Part shown: piece by piece, positions 1 to 6,486 of the stretch
How the letters are laid out: every line of letters begins with the position of its first letter
Position numbering within the stretch: position 1 is the first letter of the stretch
Program-made: the position numbers and the translations under genes
DNA from: DASXUX01 sp036504595
Lineage (GTDB): Bacteria > Planctomycetota > SZUA-567 > H5-PLA8
Direction of reading: 5' to 3'
Length of the DNA stretch: 14,455 nucleotides
Assembly (NCBI GenBank): GCA_036504595.1
Contig: DASXUX010000088.1
Span: 1-14,455 of the forward strand
Notes under the pieces: generated by a model
Told to the model about the DNA's origin: nothing
What the model saw: the letters and a program-made list of their open reading frames with translations, nothing else
Database searches by the model: none

Positions 1-32
1 GCTACCGCATGAAAGACCGCATCGACCCCTGA
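1..32 (+). CDS. Possible C-terminal tail of a gene cut by the window edge
   Basis: One plus-strand frame is open from the window edge and ends at TGA 30-32, giving the last residues YRMKDRIDP. The tail is too short to name or to prove as coding. It would be convergent with the minus-strand cluster that ends at 114. Confidence 0.22.
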   Translation, partial: YRMKDRIDP

Positions 33-65
33 AGCCCGCGCCGCCCATCGCCCACGCAGCCGCCA

Positions 66-141
66 CCGCACATTCAAAACCGGCGCATTCACCACATTTT
101 CAAACCGGCTGATTTACCGCATTTTCACACCGGCGCTGACA
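66..141. repeat. Three degenerate 25-26 bp tandem repeats
   Basis: Three head-to-tail units lie at 66-91 (26 bp), 92-116 (25 bp) and 117-141 (25 bp). Each starts CC(G/A)C, runs through an A/T-rich CATTTTCA-like core, then ACCGGC and a short variable tail. Units 2 and 3 run into the 3' end of the SUMF1-like stub. There the unit carries the codons for the last residues (GVKMR) and the stop, so the repeat and the loss of the downstream coding sequence coincide. The unit length is not a multiple of three, so each copy shifts the frame. There are no unique spacers, so it is not a CRISPR array. Confidence 0.7.
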
Positions 142-323
142 CCGCCCAAATCCAGCGTCTTCGTCGGCTCCAGTCCAGCGCGGCGGGCGTACTCCGCGAT
201 GGTTGCTGTGCCGTCCCAGAGCGGCCAAGGCTGCGCGGGCTTGCCGTCCGGCGCGTCGGCGGCGAAGATCGATGTCGCTGTGCAGGCAAGCGCCACGAGC
301 TTAAGTTGCGGCGAGAATCTCAT
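114..323 (-). pseudogene. SUMF1/formylglycine-generating-enzyme-like protein, N-terminal stub
   Basis: The 69-residue product has a signal peptide (residues 1-21, ending SIFAA) and then a short segment containing QPWPLWDG, YARRAGL and KTLDLGG. From memory, this linker precedes the catalytic domain in many secreted SUMF1-type (FGE-sulfatase) proteins of PVC bacteria, normally followed by a 'GVKMELVLIPAG' stretch and a domain of more than 200 residues. Here the frame stops just after GVKM, inside a 25-bp tandem repeat, and no SUMF1 domain is seen in any frame downstream. The start overlaps the stop of the upstream gene as ATGA (320-323), so it is translationally coupled and last in the cluster. 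It could make only a small exported peptide. The assignment to SUMF1 rests on the linker alone. Confidence 0.6.
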
Positions 324-973
324 GGGCGGCGCTCCATGCGGCGGAGGAGCCGCTCAGAGCATAGTCCGAACATCATGAGAGCGATAAGGTTGACGCCACT
401 GACGACCGCGAGCCGTCGAGCGTCCCATGAAGGTTGCAGCACAACGGGAACCTTCGCGCTGACTAACGTGCCGCTCCACGCTGGTGTTCCGGGGCAGAAT
501 GTGCCTATGCTTCCGTCGGAATCAAAGAACACAGAAATGACCACGGTTTTGGGCCAGGACAGCTTAAGATGTTCCAAACGGTACAGTCTTGCCTCTCCCC
601 GCCATTGCTCTTGCGGCTGAATCACCTTCGCAGTGCTGGTCACGTCGATGATTCGCGGACATGGAATTTCAGCACCGTCGTGCTCAAACAGGCGAATACT
701 GCTGAGCGCATCCCATGCCGAGTCAACGACCATCGCGTGATCGCTCTGGTTCCAAATCTCCACAGCGACGACGAAGTCGTTATCATCTCGAATGACGTTA
801 CTGTTGCCGCGAATGCGCATCGCCAGCCCATTCACCGCCGTCCAAGATGACTCGAATGGGGCACTTTTGGACGGCATTTGCAGCCACATCAATCCACCCG
901 CCGCAAACATCAGCACGATACAGGTACTGAGGTGCAACTGGAATAGTCCGTGCTTCTTCGGCTGCTCGGTCAT
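320..973 (-). CDS. Double-anchored membrane protein with FQLHLST anchor motif, unknown function
   Basis: The product has 217 residues. An N-terminal membrane segment (about 11-31) carries the FQLHLST box followed by a glycine-rich hydrophobic helix. Residues about 35-185 look like an extracytoplasmic beta-rich domain with strand-like stretches such as DFVVAVEIWNQS. A second hydrophobic helix (about 188-206) is followed by a basic tail (RLLRRMERR), so both ends are predicted to be cytoplasmic. The start at 973 is preceded by AGGCGGAGATT, which supplies a Shine-Dalgarno sequence. It lies 23 bp downstream of the previous gene and overlaps the next by ATGA, so it sits within an operon. No enzymatic motif is visible. 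The anchor box is common in PVC membrane proteins, but the ectodomain is not recognised. Confidence 0.8.
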   Translation of the reverse strand: MTEQPKKHGLFQLHLSTCIVLMFAAGGLMWLQMPSKSAPFESSWTAVNGLAMRIRGNSNVIRDDNDFVVAVEIWNQSDHAMVVDSAWDALSSIRLFEHDGAEIPCPRIIDVTSTAKVIQPQEQWRGEARLYRLEHLKLSWPKTVVISVFFDSDGSIGTFCPGTPAWSGTLVSAKVPVVLQPSWDARRLAVVSGVNLIALMMFGLCSERLLRRMERRP

Positions 974-996
974 AATCTCCGCCTGCTACCCGCTGC

Positions 997-2379
997 TCAC
1001 GGCGCATTCTTCTCGGGCACCGTAATCTGAACCACGTTGCTGAGCGCATCGCCGTCTGGGCCCGGTAACACCAAGCGAACGCGGTATACGCCAGGCCCGA
1101 AGTTCCCGTATGCGGCGAGATCAAGCAATGCGCCCTTCCCATCTGTAATGGGAAACCGCGAAGCGAACCAGGCTCGAACGCTGTCGCCATCAGCCTTTTG
1201 TGCTTCGAGAGGCATGCCGTCGCGCTCGATCCTCAGACAAGAGAAGATCGCCTTCTTCACCTCCGCAGGCGTTAAAAGGTCTGTCGACCCGCCTATCTCC
1301 TGCATTGTCGGCTGACTCGGCGGACTGAGGAAAACGTAAAGCGTGATTCCCTGCTTAGGAATGGAAACCTGAGCGGCCGTGTACGAGGACAACGACAGAG
1401 AGATGCTTACGTTCTTAGAAGGTTTGTGTAGATCGGCCGCCCATCGGGGATAGGCGCAGGTCAGCCTCAATGGGCAAGTCGCCTGCACAGAGCCCTCCCA
1501 CGGCTCAATATCCTTTTCCTTGCCGCCACTGGTCCGAGGAGAATACCGAATGGCTGCAACTCGCACACTTGTCGGGTCTTGGGAGAAGTTTTGCAGCGGC
1601 AGGAAGAACCGAGCCTTGCCCGTGAACTTCTGTCCCGGCTCTATGCGAACCAAGTCTGTGTGCGCGTCAGAAAAGGACTCTATGCTGGCGTAGTCCTTGT
1701 ATCCACCATAGGTCCAATTCGATGTGCATGGGAAACCATTTGCATCCCAAAGCATCAGATCACAGTGACCACCAAACGCAAAACCCTCGCCTCCCCCTAG
1801 CAGCATGGGGCTACCGGTACGATTGTTGATGGTCACAGAGAATTCGAATGGTTCATCGCACGCAAAGCACACTCTCATTGGAGCGACGTTGATCTCTGGT
1901 CCGCGCAGATAGATCACCCAGTCCTCGAACTCCGTCGTTGTCAACTTGGCGAGCCGCTTCTTCAGATTCTCTGGAATAGTTCTTTCCCAGAGCGACACCT
2001 TTTCATCTTGGATGCCGATCTTGCTGTGCCCGAAATTCACTTCCCGGTAACGCCCCTGCTCCCTGTCATCGGGCACGAGACACAGATAACATTCCTCGCC
2101 CACGGCATAGGCGGGAGACTCAACGAACGCAGTGTTTCCGCCCCAGATGTACTCGATTTTATCACTGCAATTTCCAAGGAGGCGCTTCTGGACTTCAAGC
2201 GTCAGCAGGTGCACGTGCCAATGATCGTTATCTGGTGGCTCGACCTTGAGGATCTTGACCTTCACAACGGCTTGCGAACGTGTAACCAGTTCAGGGAAAC
2301 TGGTGATCGAAAACATGGCGTATGCACCCGAGCAACAAAGCCAAGCACACAAAGAAATGACCCGTCGCGTACGGTTCAT
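997..2379 (-). CDS. Secreted protein of unknown function
   Basis: The product has 460 residues from the ATG at 2379, which sits 6 nt after a perfect GGAGG. A signal peptide covers residues 1-20 (basic MNRTRR, hydrophobic stretch, GAYA). An in-frame ATG at 2412 would add 11 residues and cannot be excluded; 2433 is less likely. Residues about 25-125 (SQAVVKVKILKVE, then GEECYLCLV) resemble the small beta-barrel domain found near the N terminus of exported PVC proteins, where a 'VxGxVxxV...GExYLxFL' pattern recurs; this is inference. The rest is beta-rich with no recognised motif. The final segment (GVYRVRLVLPGPDG) looks Ig-like. Several cysteines could form disulfides outside the cell. It is cotranscribed between the HEAT gene and the double-anchored protein. 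Confidence 0.8.
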   Translation of the reverse strand: MNRTRRVISLCAWLCCSGAYAMFSITSFPELVTRSQAVVKVKILKVEPPDNDHWHVHLLTLEVQKRLLGNCSDKIEYIWGGNTAFVESPAYAVGEECYLCLVPDDREQGRYREVNFGHSKIGIQDEKVSLWERTIPENLKKRLAKLTTTEFEDWVIYLRGPEINVAPMRVCFACDEPFEFSVTINNRTGSPMLLGGGEGFAFGGHCDLMLWDANGFPCTSNWTYGGYKDYASIESFSDAHTDLVRIEPGQKFTGKARFFLPLQNFSQDPTSVRVAAIRYSPRTSGGKEKDIEPWEGSVQATCPLRLTCAYPRWAADLHKPSKNVSISLSLSSYTAAQVSIPKQGITLYVFLSPPSQPTMQEIGGSTDLLTPAEVKKAIFSCLRIERDGMPLEAQKADGDSVRAWFASRFPITDGKGALLDLAAYGNFGPGVYRVRLVLPGPDGDALSNVVQITVPEKNAP

Positions 2380-2408
2380 TATCGTCCTCCTGCTCAAGGC
2401 CGCGTTCC

Positions 2409-2435
2409 TCATAAGCTCCGCCTGTCCCGCCAAAC
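2409..2435 (-). other. Remnant resembling the 3' end of the WD40-like gene
   Basis: On the minus strand this stretch reads VWRDRRSL followed by TGA, the same residues as near the C terminus of the WD40-like protein (codons around 4525-4545). The DNA match is 18 bp exact (2415-2432 with 4525-4542), extending to 21 bp with one mismatch. The TGA overlaps an ATG (2412) that is in frame with the next gene, forming an ATGA junction. I read it as the leftover tail of a deleted paralogue that once stood upstream. Chance or a regulatory role is less likely but possible. Confidence 0.45.
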
Positions 2436-2466
2436 GCCAGCCATCAGTGGCAACCGGGGTTCCCTT

Positions 2467-3711
2467 CTACTTCGGCGCAAGCTTGCCCTTTTCTGCAAAT
2501 TCGATCAGGGCGTCTTCTGCTTCGGTGTCACCTTGGCGACTAATCGCCTCAACGAGTCTGATTCGGCGATTGCACGCCAGTGGTTCCCCCAGTTTGGCAC
2601 CTGGAACCGGCTCGCCGGTATCCGTTGCCAACAACCGGATCAACTCGCTGGTGACCTTCGGATCATTGAGGGCATAATGCTGCAGTAGTTTCAGCGAGTT
2701 GTCCCACGTGTAGTTCCTCTCGTCAGGCTTCTTACTGAAAGCTTGAAGGACAATCGGTGCAACTGAATCGGGGAAGTACGTGAACCGAATGCCGACAGCC
2801 CAATCGTGCTGCTTCCAGTCGTTGGAATCCAGATGCTTCCGCGACCAGGCGTCGAGCGCGTTTCGATCCACTCTACTGATCGCGGCGACAATATCCGACG
2901 TGAGACGCCGACCGGATTGCAGGTATGCCACAAGAGCAGCGCGTGCGGCTTCATCACCTACGTCCGCAAGCGCGCATGCCGCCCCTTCCTGGTGGCTATT
3001 GAAGGACGGAAATGCCGGATACTCCCGCGTGACGATGCCCTCCCACCCCCAAACATTATCTTCGTCCTGGAGTACCGCCGCCAGGACGGGCACCGCTTTC
3101 GCTCTGGCCAATCGGCCATAGGCAACTAGCGCGGAACTACGGGCGTATCGACTCTGAGTCCTGTCGCGTGCGATCTCCTCCAGCTTCTGCAGTGTGGTAG
3201 GTTCGGCGATCTGAACAAGCGCCCACCCAGCCATGGGCTGGTAGTACGATGCCGTATCCTTGAATACGCAGTAGCCGCCAATGCCTGGGTGCCGAATGAG
3301 GCGTAACAGCCCTGGAACAGCCTCGTTCACCTTCAGCCTTCCAAGCCAATACGCAGCCTTCAGAGCCTTCCAACCAGCGTCGCCAGCAAGATCCTCTGTG
3401 TCGAGCGCACTCAGATACACTTTGATCGCTTCAGCGCGCCATGCTTCTGGGACTTCATCGAGGTCGAAAAAATCACAAGGAGACGACCGACCCTCCAAAA
3501 TGCCAAGGAGGACCTCTACTGCTTCCTTCTCCTTGGTATCGGCGCGCGCGTCCCGCAACTCCTTCAGGACGGATACATCTTCCTTCGTTAACGCCAACTG
3601 AAGAACTGGCCGCTCTCGATGCGGAAACCGAGCGAACTCGTCACTGGTCTTCAATGCTTCCACCAGGCGGCGCGCAACATCACGAGCTGCAGGTGGATCG
3701 TGCTTCAGCAA
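2467..3711 (-). CDS. HEAT-repeat protein, C-terminal part after a frameshift
   Basis: This frame is open from about 3786 to the stop at 2467. The first usable start is a TTG at 3711 without a Shine-Dalgarno sequence. The product (414 residues from the TTG) is an alpha-solenoid of HEAT-like repeats, for example EAVPGLLRLIRH, KAVPVLAAVLQDED and GAACALADVGDEAARAALVAYL. The helical pattern begins before the TTG: upstream codons read PVLYELSACLRVLLKHDPP and continue the solenoid started in the neighbouring frame. It is therefore most likely the second half of one protein that starts at 4508. HEAT solenoids are protein-binding scaffolds; the partner is unknown. If translation really starts at 3711, the protein would lack its membrane anchor. 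Confidence 0.7.
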   Translation of the reverse strand: MLKHDPPAARDVARRLVEALKTSDEFARFPHRERPVLQLALTKEDVSVLKELRDARADTKEKEAVEVLLGILEGRSSPCDFFDLDEVPEAWRAEAIKVYLSALDTEDLAGDAGWKALKAAYWLGRLKVNEAVPGLLRLIRHPGIGGYCVFKDTASYYQPMAGWALVQIAEPTTLQKLEEIARDRTQSRYARSSALVAYGRLARAKAVPVLAAVLQDEDNVWGWEGIVTREYPAFPSFNSHQEGAACALADVGDEAARAALVAYLQSGRRLTSDIVAAISRVDRNALDAWSRKHLDSNDWKQHDWAVGIRFTYFPDSVAPIVLQAFSKKPDERNYTWDNSLKLLQHYALNDPKVTSELIRLLATDTGEPVPGAKLGEPLACNRRIRLVEAISRQGDTEAEDALIEFAEKGKLAPK

Positions 3712-4508
3712 TACACGCAGGCAGGCACTAAGCTCATACAGGACGGGTTTCCACGGGCTACCACGGCATGGACACCAGGCAGCACTTCATCGCGAGGTCG
3801 TGTCAGCAGATTGTACGCCGCGCCGAGCTCCAGGTTCTCATTCCCACATCCGAGCAGATGTATCAGCGCAGCCGAACCTCGGGGCCCCGCTGCGTGCGAT
3901 ACCAACCGCATTGCCTCATACGCTTTGGAGTAGATCAAGCCGTCGCTAATACCACGCGGGGAGTTTCGATATTCCCTGTCGCTCAAGCCAGCATTTAGCC
4001 GACGTACAGCCTCACGGTCCAGCGCGTCCAGTTCTGCGATTGCGAATAGGGCTTCGCGTGGCGCATTAGCGCCGGGAATATTTACGAGCGCCCACTGCGC
4101 AGCTTGGCGGATATTGTGGTTTTGGCGAAGGGGAATGTTCCCGCGCCATCCGTAGAAGTCGCTGTCGAACAGCGGCACACCACCAACAGAGGCTTGTGCG
4201 GGATCGGTGGCTAATCGTTCAAGAATTGGAACGGCCACGGGGTTCTTCATCTCACCCAGTGCCTGGGCGGCAGCCAGCCGCACTCCGCCGTCTGGATCGT
4301 CACAGAGTCTGATTAGCAGTGGCACTGCCTTTTTGGACTGCATTCTTGCGAGGCATGTTGCAGCCCAAGCCCGGTCACAGGGCGGGTAGAAGTATTTCGG
4401 AAGTGTCTCAGCGCTTGTCCATAGAAGAAGGCAGACGGCCAATAGCAGCCCGAGTAACGGCCCCCGCCATCGTCTGGGTCGGAGAAATGCCGATCTGTCT
4501 TTCTTCAT
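3705..4508 (-). CDS. Membrane-anchored HEAT-repeat protein, N-terminal part before a frameshift
   Basis: The ATG at 4508 follows the WD40 stop by 4 nt, so it is probably translationally coupled. A basic N terminus (RPRRWR) precedes one hydrophobic segment (about 17-33), an anchor or uncleaved signal. Classical HEAT units follow (ATCLARMQSKKAVPLLIRLCDD, VRLAAAQALGEMKNPVAVPILERLA). The last residues, GNPSCMSLVPACVYC and a TGA at 3705, do not fit the repeat. The -1 frame over the same DNA does fit. Frames cross somewhere in 3708-3786, most naturally at the TGGAAACCC run (3745-3753). Restoring one base gives a single 680-residue protein spanning 2467-4508. A one-base loss, a sequencing or assembly error, or -1 slippage would each explain it. 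Confidence 0.75.
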   Translation of the reverse strand: MKKDRSAFLRPRRWRGPLLGLLLAVCLLLWTSAETLPKYFYPPCDRAWAATCLARMQSKKAVPLLIRLCDDPDGGVRLAAAQALGEMKNPVAVPILERLATDPAQASVGGVPLFDSDFYGWRGNIPLRQNHNIRQAAQWALVNIPGANAPREALFAIAELDALDREAVRRLNAGLSDREYRNSPRGISDGLIYSKAYEAMRLVSHAAGPRGSAALIHLLGCGNENLELGAAYNLLTRPRDEVLPGVHAVVARGNPSCMSLVPACVYC

Positions 4509-4512
4509 AGCA

Positions 4513-5796
4513 CTAACCCCCGAGGCTCCGCCTGTCCCGCCACACGCTCCAGAACAGCCCGACCGAGAACATGAGCGTCAGCCAGAACTCCGGGAGCCAC
4601 GCGACGCCCAGTTTGTGGGCTGGTCGTCGCTCCGACCACAAATAGGTAGCCGTTCCGACCGAAGTGGCCACGTGCTGGTCGTCATCTAGAAACCACGCGT
4701 CACAACCAGGCATCCCCATTGGTACGCCGCTCAGCACGCCCAGTTCAGCGCCTGTCCGTGCGTCCCAGATTCGCGCCGTTCTGTCCGGTAGAATGCCAAC
4801 AATGCGCCTGCCAGTTGGAGAGAAGTTCATCCAGTCACAGGCCCCTTCTTCCACAGGCATCCCGATATCGGCGATGAATCTACCGCTCGCAGTGTCCAAT
4901 ACATCACACCTTCCGACACGGATGGCTACAACGCGCAACCCGTCGGGCGATGCGTACGCATGGGTGCCATCGATCAGTCTCAATGGGGCCGCCGTTTCAG
5001 CATCGAAAAGTTGACAGTAGTCCTCGCCTGCGGCAATGCGTGGGCAGGTGCCATCAGAAAAAAAGGAGTACCTGTCAGGTGTTCGCTCGCAGTGTCGTGG
5101 GATTGTCAGGCTTGCACCCGTTTTCACATCAAAGACGCAATACTTAGGCGGGTAGCGCTTCCAATCGTTAGGAAATGAGAAACTAACGATGATATTTCTG
5201 CCACTAGGCGAGAACGTGGCGGACAAAGGCGTGCCGCTGGTTATGTCTAGCGAGCGGATTTTGGCTCCGCTTGTCAGATTCCAGAGGAAAACTTCTTTTT
5301 CGGTGCGACTGACCAGAAGCTGAGCGTCCGGCGAGAAATTGGTTTCGAGAACAGGCGCACTATGCCCGGCCAGTGTGTGGAGCAGGTTGCCGGACTGCAC
5401 ATCGATGACGTGGACGCTCGCATCCATGTTCCCGACAGCAACACGGGACAGGTCTGGAGACAGCTTGGGCAAGGATTGCCGTTGAGCGAAAAGTTTCACG
5501 GCCACGTGCTTGCCGGTCTTAAAATTCCACACGCAGAACACCCCGCGTTTAGTCCGATCACAACCAACCATCGTGAACTTGTCGGGATGCTGTGGCTTGT
5601 AGACCATCTCCGGGGGGAAGACCACCCGATCAAGCCTCCACGTCGGCCACCTCCACCACAGCCCGCCCGCGCTGCCGACCATCAGCACGCCAATAATCAG
5701 CGTGCGCAGCGAAAAGCGCAGGCGCGGCAGCCAGCGGCGCTTCACGGGCGCGGGTTGAATCGGTGCAGCCATGGTCGTGGGTTCGTTGCTGTCCAT
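4513..5796 (-). CDS. Double-anchored WD40-like repeat protein
   Basis: The product has 427 residues. A proline-rich cytoplasmic leader is followed by RFSLRTL and a membrane helix (about 28-48), a beta-propeller-like region (about 60-390), a second membrane helix (about 399-416), and a basic tail WRDRRSLGG. Propeller blades show WD40 signatures: VHVIDVQSGNLLHTLAGHSAPV, NFSPDAQLLVS, VFLWNLTSGAKIRSL, NFSPTGRRIVG and ARIWDARTGAELGVLSG. WD40 propellers act as docking surfaces; this one is predicted to face the periplasm. AGGG lies 6 nt before the ATG. It is the first gene of the cluster, and a TGATAC inverted repeat sits just upstream. The partner is unknown; the neighbouring HEAT scaffold suggests a shared envelope complex, which is inference. 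Confidence 0.85.
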   Translation of the reverse strand: MDSNEPTTMAAPIQPAPVKRRWLPRLRFSLRTLIIGVLMVGSAGGLWWRWPTWRLDRVVFPPEMVYKPQHPDKFTMVGCDRTKRGVFCVWNFKTGKHVAVKLFAQRQSLPKLSPDLSRVAVGNMDASVHVIDVQSGNLLHTLAGHSAPVLETNFSPDAQLLVSRTEKEVFLWNLTSGAKIRSLDITSGTPLSATFSPSGRNIIVSFSFPNDWKRYPPKYCVFDVKTGASLTIPRHCERTPDRYSFFSDGTCPRIAAGEDYCQLFDAETAAPLRLIDGTHAYASPDGLRVVAIRVGRCDVLDTASGRFIADIGMPVEEGACDWMNFSPTGRRIVGILPDRTARIWDARTGAELGVLSGVPMGMPGCDAWFLDDDQHVATSVGTATYLWSERRPAHKLGVAWLPEFWLTLMFSVGLFWSVWRDRRSLGG

Positions 5797-5812
5797 ACGC
5801 TGCCCTGTGGGT

Positions 5813-5834
5813 TGATACTGGCGTCAGGGTATCA
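5813..5834. promoter_or_regulatory. Operator-like inverted repeat upstream of the WD40-led cluster
   Basis: TGATAC and GTATCA form a perfect 6-bp inverted repeat with a 10-bp spacer, 16 bp upstream of the WD40 gene start. The 22-bp span fits a dimeric repressor site. A further TGATAA occurs at 5865-5870. No convincing -35/-10 pair was found around it, so its role is uncertain. Confidence 0.3.
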
Positions 5835-5877
5835 CGGCGACAGTGGCAGTAAAGGCGAGCGGCCTGTGATAACGATG

Positions 5878-6123
5878 TCAGCGGACGCCCTGCAGATAGC
5901 CCTCGCGCAGAAGCCCGTCCTGTGGCCAGTCAGTGAATCGAATGGCGCACCGGAGCATTGGCCTGAAGTAGTACGCGCTTTTGAACTGCAAGCCGCCAGC
6001 GAACGGCACATGCAACTGCGACGAGTCCCCCCACGAGAGCGCGCAGCCCACGCTGTGGCGGGAATCCGTCCGGGAATGGCCGATGTTCAGCGCGGCCGCA
6101 CGGCCAGTAAGTCTCGTTTTTGG
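5878..6123 (-). pseudogene. Possible gene fragment in the gap between the 95-residue gene and the WD40 gene
   Basis: Most of the roughly 290 bp between 5797 and 6086 has no convincing gene. One minus frame is open from 6123 to TGA 5878-5880 with a GC-rich third position and a protein-like composition (for example HSVGCALSWGDSSQLHVPF and RCAIRFTDWPQDGLLREGYL). It has no good start and its beginning overlaps the 3' end of the 95-residue gene in another frame. It could be the C-terminal relic of a lost gene. Two other frames are open over the same DNA, so openness alone means little. Confidence 0.22.
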
Positions 6124-6374
6124 TCATCTGTGAGCACAGTGCTGTAATAGCTCACCTCTCGCACTGACGGACCAGCGACATGGTGAAAGCCACACGCGCA
6201 GTGCGCAACAAGGAACTCACGAACCCTGCGTCTGGAAATTCCCTGCTTCTTGCATTCGAGGTCGTTGTAGACCTGTTCGACTGCCCGGCTTATTGGGTAC
6301 TCGCCACGCTCTTCCGCTTCCTCTGCCCCTAAAGAATGCGTGTAACCATGAACGGTCCGCCAGCGTCGTCCCAT
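6087..6374 (-). CDS. 95-residue protein of unknown function
   Basis: The start at 6374 is chosen because GGAGGAG lies just upstream with about 8 nt spacing; the open frame extends further up, to 6467, but without such a site. The product is soluble, charged and mostly helical (LGAEEAEERGEYPISRAVEQVYNDLECKKQGISRRRVREFL). A His/Cys cluster follows (AHCACGFHHVAG), then a tail STVLTDDQKRDLLAVRPR. Three cysteines and several histidines could bind a metal, but no standard zinc-finger spacing is present. It lies 112 bp downstream of the esterase on the same strand and could share its transcript. I do not recognise the family. Confidence 0.6.
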   Translation of the reverse strand: MGRRWRTVHGYTHSLGAEEAEERGEYPISRAVEQVYNDLECKKQGISRRRVREFLVAHCACGFHHVAGPSVREVSYYSTVLTDDQKRDLLAVRPR

Positions 6375-6486
6375 CGCAGTCTCCTCCAAGAACAAAGTGA
6401 TGCCGTTTGGCCCGGCACGTCCGACACATTGACTAGCACGGCCCTCACCAGCCAGTCCATCGCCCACGTGTGCCGCGCGGCAATGT

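Noticed and set aside
66..141. CRISPR array
   Set aside because: The 25-bp units are directly adjacent and degenerate, with no spacers and no cas genes in the window.
2008..2688. 226-residue plus-strand open frame
   Set aside because: It runs antisense across two minus-strand genes and their junction and has no recognisable features.
5362..6147. 261-residue plus-strand open frame
   Set aside because: Its first half is antisense to the well-supported WD40-like gene and its composition is unbalanced; no domain or ribosome-binding site is seen.
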